Positions 7,081 to 11,111 of a DNA stretch of 11,111 bases are shown piece by piece. A program made the position numbers and the translations under genes. Below the pieces are notes generated by a model. That model had not been told where the DNA came from, searched no databases, and worked only from the letters and a program-made list of their open reading frames with translations. This DNA is from an uncultured Eubacteriales bacterium (lineage in GTDB: Bacteria > Bacillota_A > Clostridia > Oscillospirales > Oscillospiraceae), in assembly GCA_949742895.1 (NCBI GenBank), contig CATJRT010000146.1, positions 1-11,111 on the forward strand, read 5' to 3'. Each line of letters starts with the position of its first letter. Position 1 is the stretch's first letter.

Positions 7081-9006
7081 ATGGAACTGCGAAAACAGAT
7101 CAATATGAACGGCGGCTGGAGCTTCACCGGACCAGACGGTGGAAAACAAGCTGTAGACATTCCCCACACCTGGAATAATATCGACGGACAGGACGGTGGG
7201 AACGACTACTGGCGGGGAACTTGCGTGTATAAAAAGAGCTTTCCCAAGCCGGATTTCGCGGCGGATGAGCAGGTATACCTGGAATTCCAGGGGGTGAACG
7301 CTTCGGCCAAAGTAGAGCTAAATGGGCAGCCTGTGGGCGCCCATGACGGCGGCTACTCCACCTTCCGCTGGGATGTGACAGAGCTGTTGGCAGACGAAAA
7401 CCAGCTTATCGTCCATGTGGACAACAGCGTCAATGGCCGGGTGTACCCTCAGAAGGCGGATTTCACCTTTTATGGCGGCATCTACCGAGATGTGAATTTG
7501 ATTGTAGTAAACAAATGCCACTTTGACCTGGACTACTACGGTGGAAACGGCCTTAAAATCACTCCCACCGTAGAGGGTCAGGACGGGAATGTACGGGTGG
7601 AGACCTTTCACACAGCGGAGGACGCCCAGGTAAAGGTCGATCTGCTGGATGCAGACGGCAAAACCGTGGCCAGGGGTGAGGGAACCGATGTCACTCTCAC
7701 CATCCCCAATGTCCATCTCTGGGACGGTGTAAAAGGCCCCTATCTCTACTCTTGCGAGGCAACCCTGATAGTGAATGGAACAGAGGTAGACAAAGTATCC
7801 GCCCGGTTCGGCGTGCGCAGCTTCTCCGTAGATCCCGAAAAGGGCTTTTTCCTCAATGGGCGCAGCTATCCCCTGCGCGGCGTGAGTCGCCATCAGGACT
7901 GGAAGGGTATTGGCAATGCGATCACAAAAGCGCACCATGATATGGATATGGCACTCATCCGGGAGATGGGAGCCAACACCATCCGTCTGGCTCATTACCA
8001 GCACGATCAGTATTTCTATGACCTGTGTGACCAGTACGGCTTGGTGGTCTGGGCAGAGATTCCCTATATCTCTGAGCATATGCTCAACGGCCGGGATAAC
8101 ACCATCAACCAAGCCAATGAATTGGTTGTCCAAAACTATAACCATCCCTCTATTGTGGTGTGGGGCGTATCTAACGAGATTACGATCTCAACCAGGGACA
8201 AAGCGGATATGCTGGATAACCACCGGGTTTTGAACGATCTGTACCACCGGCTGGATCCCACCCGACTCACCACCCTGGCCTGCTACGCTATGTGCGGGCC
8301 GTTCAACAAATCCGCCCACATCACCGATGTGGTGAGCTGGAACCTATACCTGGGTTGGTATGTACCGGGGCTGTTCCTCAATGACCTCTGGATCGATTTC
8401 TTCCACAATTGCTACCCGGACAGGCCACTGGGGTACTCGGAGTACGGCTGTGAGGCCATGCCCAACCTGCACTCATCCAAACCCCACCGGGGTGACCACA
8501 CGGAGGAATACCAGTGCGTCTACCACGAGTATATGCTGCGGTGCTTTGAGCACCGGCCTTTCCTGTGGGCCACCCATGTGTGGAATATGTTCGACTTTGC
8601 CGCCGATGCACGGGATCAGGGCGGTGAGCCGGGAATGAACCACAAGGGACTGGTGACTTTTGACCGCAAGACAAAAAAGGATAGCTTCTACCTTTACAAA
8701 GCATGGTGGAGCGATGAACCCTTTGTCCATATCTGCGGCAGCCGATATGTGGATCGGCCAGAAGCGGTTACCCAGGTCAAGGTGTATTCCAACCAGAAAA
8801 GGGTTGCGCTGTACGCCAACGGGAAGCTGGTGGATGAGAAAACTGGCGACGGGGTATTTGTATTCAAAGTCCCGTTGGAGGGAGATGTGGAGCTAAGGGC
8901 CATAGCCGGTGATTGCGCCGACCTGTGTGCCGTCCGCCGGGTCAGTGCGCCAAACCCGGCCTATCAGCTCCGCGGGAAAAGCTCCAATAGCGCCAACTGG
9001 GTGTAA
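7081..9006 (+). CDS. GH2 beta-glycosidase (beta-galactosidase or beta-glucuronidase type)
   Basis: A 641-residue family 2 glycoside hydrolase without a signal peptide, hence cytoplasmic. Domains in order: sugar-binding jelly-roll (about 5-145; WNNIDGQDGG, YWRGTCVYKKSF, FTFYGGIYRDV), Ig-like sandwich (about 155-260), TIM barrel (about 262-545; PLRGVSRHQDW, IRLAHYQHD), and a short C-terminal beta domain (about 555-630). The acid/base is Glu366 in WGVSNEI and the nucleophile is Glu454 in GYSEYGCEA, both in GH2 context. NHKGLVTFDRKTKKDSFYLYKAWW-type sequence closes the barrel; it contains Asn520-His521-Lys522, an N-x-K pattern as in beta-glucuronidases, but many GH2 beta-galactosidases share a similar N-D-K there, so specificity stays open. 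The start at 7081 has only a weak purine site (GAGTGGG) and lies 13 bases after the isomerase stop, suggesting coupled translation. Third positions are mixed in base, unlike the next gene. Confidence 0.9.
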   Translation: MELRKQINMNGGWSFTGPDGGKQAVDIPHTWNNIDGQDGGNDYWRGTCVYKKSFPKPDFAADEQVYLEFQGVNASAKVELNGQPVGAHDGGYSTFRWDVTELLADENQLIVHVDNSVNGRVYPQKADFTFYGGIYRDVNLIVVNKCHFDLDYYGGNGLKITPTVEGQDGNVRVETFHTAEDAQVKVDLLDADGKTVARGEGTDVTLTIPNVHLWDGVKGPYLYSCEATLIVNGTEVDKVSARFGVRSFSVDPEKGFFLNGRSYPLRGVSRHQDWKGIGNAITKAHHDMDMALIREMGANTIRLAHYQHDQYFYDLCDQYGLVVWAEIPYISEHMLNGRDNTINQANELVVQNYNHPSIVVWGVSNEITISTRDKADMLDNHRVLNDLYHRLDPTRLTTLACYAMCGPFNKSAHITDVVSWNLYLGWYVPGLFLNDLWIDFFHNCYPDRPLGYSEYGCEAMPNLHSSKPHRGDHTEEYQCVYHEYMLRCFEHRPFLWATHVWNMFDFAADARDQGGEPGMNHKGLVTFDRKTKKDSFYLYKAWWSDEPFVHICGSRYVDRPEAVTQVKVYSNQKRVALYANGKLVDEKTGDGVFVFKVPLEGDVELRAIAGDCADLCAVRRVSAPNPAYQLRGKSSNSANWV

Positions 9007-9014
9007 AAGGGGGG
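9005..9014 (+). promoter_or_regulatory. Ribosome binding site that sets a TTG start
   Basis: AAAAGGGGGG overlaps the GH2 stop codon and lies six bases before the TTG at 9021. No comparable site precedes the in-frame ATG at 9048, so this site decides for TTG. Confidence 0.7.
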
Positions 9015-9020
9015 CTTTCA

Positions 9021-11111
9021 TTGAAACACGAGAGTTTGATCCAAAAAATGATATTGGAGGAGAAATGCTACCTGTTCTCCGGCAAGGACTTTTGGCAGAC
9101 GCGGAGCGTGGAGCGGCTGGGCGTGCCCAACATGACCCTGTCCGACGGCCCCCACGGCGTCCGCAAGCAGGCGGGGGCGGGGGACCAGCTGGGGCTGAAC
9201 CCCTCCCTGCCCGCCACCTGCTTCCCCACCGCCGCCACCGCCGCCAACTCCTGGGACCCGGCGCTGGGGGAGGAGATCGGCGCATATCTGGGGGAGGAGG
9301 CCGCTTCCCAGGGCGTGGGCGTCCTGCTGGGGCCCGGGCTGAACATCAAGCGCAGCCCGCTGTGCGGGCGCAACTTCGAGTACTTCTCCGAGGACCCCTA
9401 TCTTGCCGGAAAGATGGCCGCGGGATACGTCCGGGGCATCCAGAAAAACGGCGTGTCCGCCTGCCCCAAGCACTTTGCCGTCAACTCCCAGGAACTGCGG
9501 CGCATGGCCTCCGACTCCGTCATGGACGAGCGGACGCTCCGGGAAATTTATTTGACCGGGTTTGAGATCGCCGTGAAGGAGGGCAAGGCCCGCTCCATCA
9601 TGTCCTCCTATAACCGCATCAATGGTGTGTATGCCAACGAGAACGAACACCTCTTGCAGGAGATTTTACGGGACGAGTGGGGCTTTGACGGTTTCGTGGT
9701 GTCCGACTGGGGGGCGTCCAACGACCACACGGCGGGCGTGGCGGCGGGCTCCCACCTGGAGATGCCCACCACGGTTGGCGACTCCGACCTGGAGCTGGTG
9801 GAGGCCGTGAAGTCCGGCAAGCTCAGCGAGGAACTGCTGGACAAACGGGTGGACGAGCTGCTGGACGTGATCCTGTCCGTCACCGGCTCCATCAAGCCGC
9901 TGGTGGGCAAGCCCTTTGACGTGGAGAAGCACCACGCTATGGCGGCAAAAGCCAGCGAGCAGTCCATCGTCCTGCTGAAAAATGAAAACAACATCCTGCC
10001 CCTGAAGAAGGGCACGAAGGTGGCCGTCATCGGCGAGTTCGCCCAGAAAGCCCGCTATCAGGGGGCCGGTTCCTCGGTGGTGAACCCCACCAAGCTGGAT
10101 CACACTATGGGCGTGATCGGAAACTTTGACCTGGACGTGGCGGGCTTCGAGCCGGGTTACCCCCGCTCCGGCCAGGGCGACCCCGCCATGCAGTCGAAGG
10201 CGGTGGATCTGGCCAAGAAAGCGGACATCGTGCTCCTCTATATCGGCCTGGACGAGATCAGCGAGTCCGAGGGCCTGGACCGGGCCCATATGCGGCTCCC
10301 CCAGAGCCAGGTGGATCTGATCGAGGCGGTCAGCGCGGCGAACCCCAACATGGTGGCCGTTATGTCGGCGGGCTCCGCCGTGGAAATGCCCTGGCTGCCC
10401 AAGGTCAAGGCCCTGGTGCACGGCTACCTCTGCGGCCAGGCGGGGGCGTCCTCCGTGCTGAAGGTCGTCATGGGTGAGGTGAACCCCTCCGGCAAGCTGG
10501 CGGAGAGCTACCCTGTCAAGTACGAGGACGTGTCCTCCGCCCCCTACTTCCCCGCCAAGGAGCGCACCGCCGAGTACCGGGAGAGCGTTTTCGTGGGTTA
10601 CCGCTACTTCGAGACGGCCAACGTCCCCGTCCTGTTTCCCTTCGGCTTCGGCCTGAGCTACACCACCTTCGAGTATTCCGACCTGACCGTCACCGATCAG
10701 GAAGCGACCTTCACCCTGAAAAATACCGGCAGCATGGACGGGGCCGAGGTGGCCCAGCTGTACGTGTCCAAGCCGGACGGCGGCGTGTTCCGCCCCGTCA
10801 AGGAGCTCAAGGGCTTCCAGAAGGTGTCCTTGAAGGCCGGGGAATCCAAGAAGGTCACCATCGGACTGGATGACAAGGCGTTCCGCTATTTCAACGTGGA
10901 CACCAACAAGTTCGAGGTGGAGGGCGGCGAGTGGCAGGTCATGATCGGCGCGTCCGTAGCGGACATCAAGCTGTCCGGGACGGTCACGGTTAAGGGTACG
11001 GAAGCCCCCAGCCCCTACGACAAAGCCCAATTCGCCAAGTATTTCTCCGGCGATATCAAGAATATCTCCGACGGAGAGTTCGAGGCCCTGCTGGGCCGCC
11101 CCATCCCCGAC
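9021..11111 (+). CDS. GH3 beta-glucosidase, canonical domain order, 3' truncated
   Basis: An open frame of 697 codons running off the right edge. It starts at TTG: the strong site at 9005-9014 fits, and the residues between TTG and the ATG at 9048 (KHESLIQK) form the first helix that GH3 enzymes of this type carry before LEEKCYLFSGKDFW. Domains: TIM barrel (about 1-300; SDGPHGVRK with substrate-binding Asp42, NIKRSPLCGRNFEYFSED, PKHF with Lys150-His151, FVVSDW with nucleophile Asp229); alpha/beta sandwich (about 306-535; IVLLKNENNILPL, ISESEGLDR with acid/base Glu417); fibronectin-III-like domain (about 545-655; FGFGLSYTTFEYS, LKNTGSMDGAEVAQLY). It then enters the C-terminal extension common in Clostridia GH3s (FEALLGRPIPD), so perhaps 70-130 residues are missing. 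No signal peptide, hence cytoplasmic; no PA14 insert. It hydrolyses terminal beta-glucosyl or related residues from imported di- or oligosaccharides. Third codon positions are almost all G or C, unlike GH2. Confidence 0.93.
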   Translation, partial: MKHESLIQKMILEEKCYLFSGKDFWQTRSVERLGVPNMTLSDGPHGVRKQAGAGDQLGLNPSLPATCFPTAATAANSWDPALGEEIGAYLGEEAASQGVGVLLGPGLNIKRSPLCGRNFEYFSEDPYLAGKMAAGYVRGIQKNGVSACPKHFAVNSQELRRMASDSVMDERTLREIYLTGFEIAVKEGKARSIMSSYNRINGVYANENEHLLQEILRDEWGFDGFVVSDWGASNDHTAGVAAGSHLEMPTTVGDSDLELVEAVKSGKLSEELLDKRVDELLDVILSVTGSIKPLVGKPFDVEKHHAMAAKASEQSIVLLKNENNILPLKKGTKVAVIGEFAQKARYQGAGSSVVNPTKLDHTMGVIGNFDLDVAGFEPGYPRSGQGDPAMQSKAVDLAKKADIVLLYIGLDEISESEGLDRAHMRLPQSQVDLIEAVSAANPNMVAVMSAGSAVEMPWLPKVKALVHGYLCGQAGASSVLKVVMGEVNPSGKLAESYPVKYEDVSSAPYFPAKERTAEYRESVFVGYRYFETANVPVLFPFGFGLSYTTFEYSDLTVTDQEATFTLKNTGSMDGAEVAQLYVSKPDGGVFRPVKELKGFQKVSLKAGESKKVTIGLDDKAFRYFNVDTNKFEVEGGEWQVMIGASVADIKLSGTVTVKGTEAPSPYDKAQFAKYFSGDIKNISDGEFEALLGRPIPD

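Noticed and set aside
9021..9050. GH3 gene as a pseudogene because it seems to lack an ATG start
   Set aside because: A TTG with a strong ribosome site gives the full N-terminus, and the frame stays open with every catalytic residue to the window edge.
8909..9565. 218-codon + strand frame across the GH2-GH3 junction
   Set aside because: It overlaps the end of GH2 and the start of GH3 in another frame; its product has low-complexity Arg/Pro/Gly runs, while the frame from 9021 gives complete GH3 motifs.
9666..11030. 454-codon open frame on the minus strand opposite the canonical GH3
   Set aside because: The very high GC3 of the GH3 frame keeps the antisense frame free of stops; the product is His/Gly/Leu-rich with no recognisable motif.
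1..11111. CRISPR array, tRNA, rRNA, insertion sequence or attachment site
   Set aside because: No regularly spaced repeats, cloverleaf candidates, transposase frames or terminal inverted repeats were seen; gaps between genes are too short to hold them.

Overview
The window is a GC-rich (roughly 60 %) bacterial carbohydrate-utilisation region with every gene on the + strand. Strong purine-rich Shine-Dalgarno sites, a lipobox lipoprotein, reverse-order GH3 enzymes with membrane anchors and a TTG start all point to a Gram-positive, probably gut-type Clostridia (Oscillospiraceae- or Lachnospiraceae-like). This placement is inferred from gene style and composition; no marker gene is present.

Left half (1-6131): a cell-surface block. 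A 5'-truncated family 3 glycoside hydrolase (copy A) has its TIM barrel at the C-terminus, followed by a membrane helix. One base after its stop begins a 135-residue four-helix membrane protein. After a 13-bp perfect hairpin comes a 376-residue lipoprotein made of beta-rich repeats. After a terminator-like hairpin comes a complete 985-residue second reverse-order GH3 (copy B), with membrane helices at both ends. A and B are paralogues that align through the whole visible part of A, including a Thr-Pro-Trp-Trp motif just before the last helix.

Right half (6219-11111): a cytoplasmic block of three closely spaced genes without signal peptides: a xylose-isomerase-like TIM-barrel sugar isomerase/epimerase, a GH2 beta-glycosidase (beta-galactosidase or beta-glucuronidase type), and a canonical-order GH3 beta-glucosidase that starts at TTG and runs off the right edge. 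The GH3 has almost exclusively G/C third codon positions, unlike its GH2 neighbour.

Together the genes suggest a two-compartment system: anchored GH3 enzymes trim a beta-linked glycan or plant glycoside at the cell surface, possibly with help from the small membrane protein and lipoprotein, and the imported products are cut and isomerised inside. No transporter, regulator, tRNA, rRNA, mobile element or CRISPR array is visible. No gap between genes exceeds about 95 bases.
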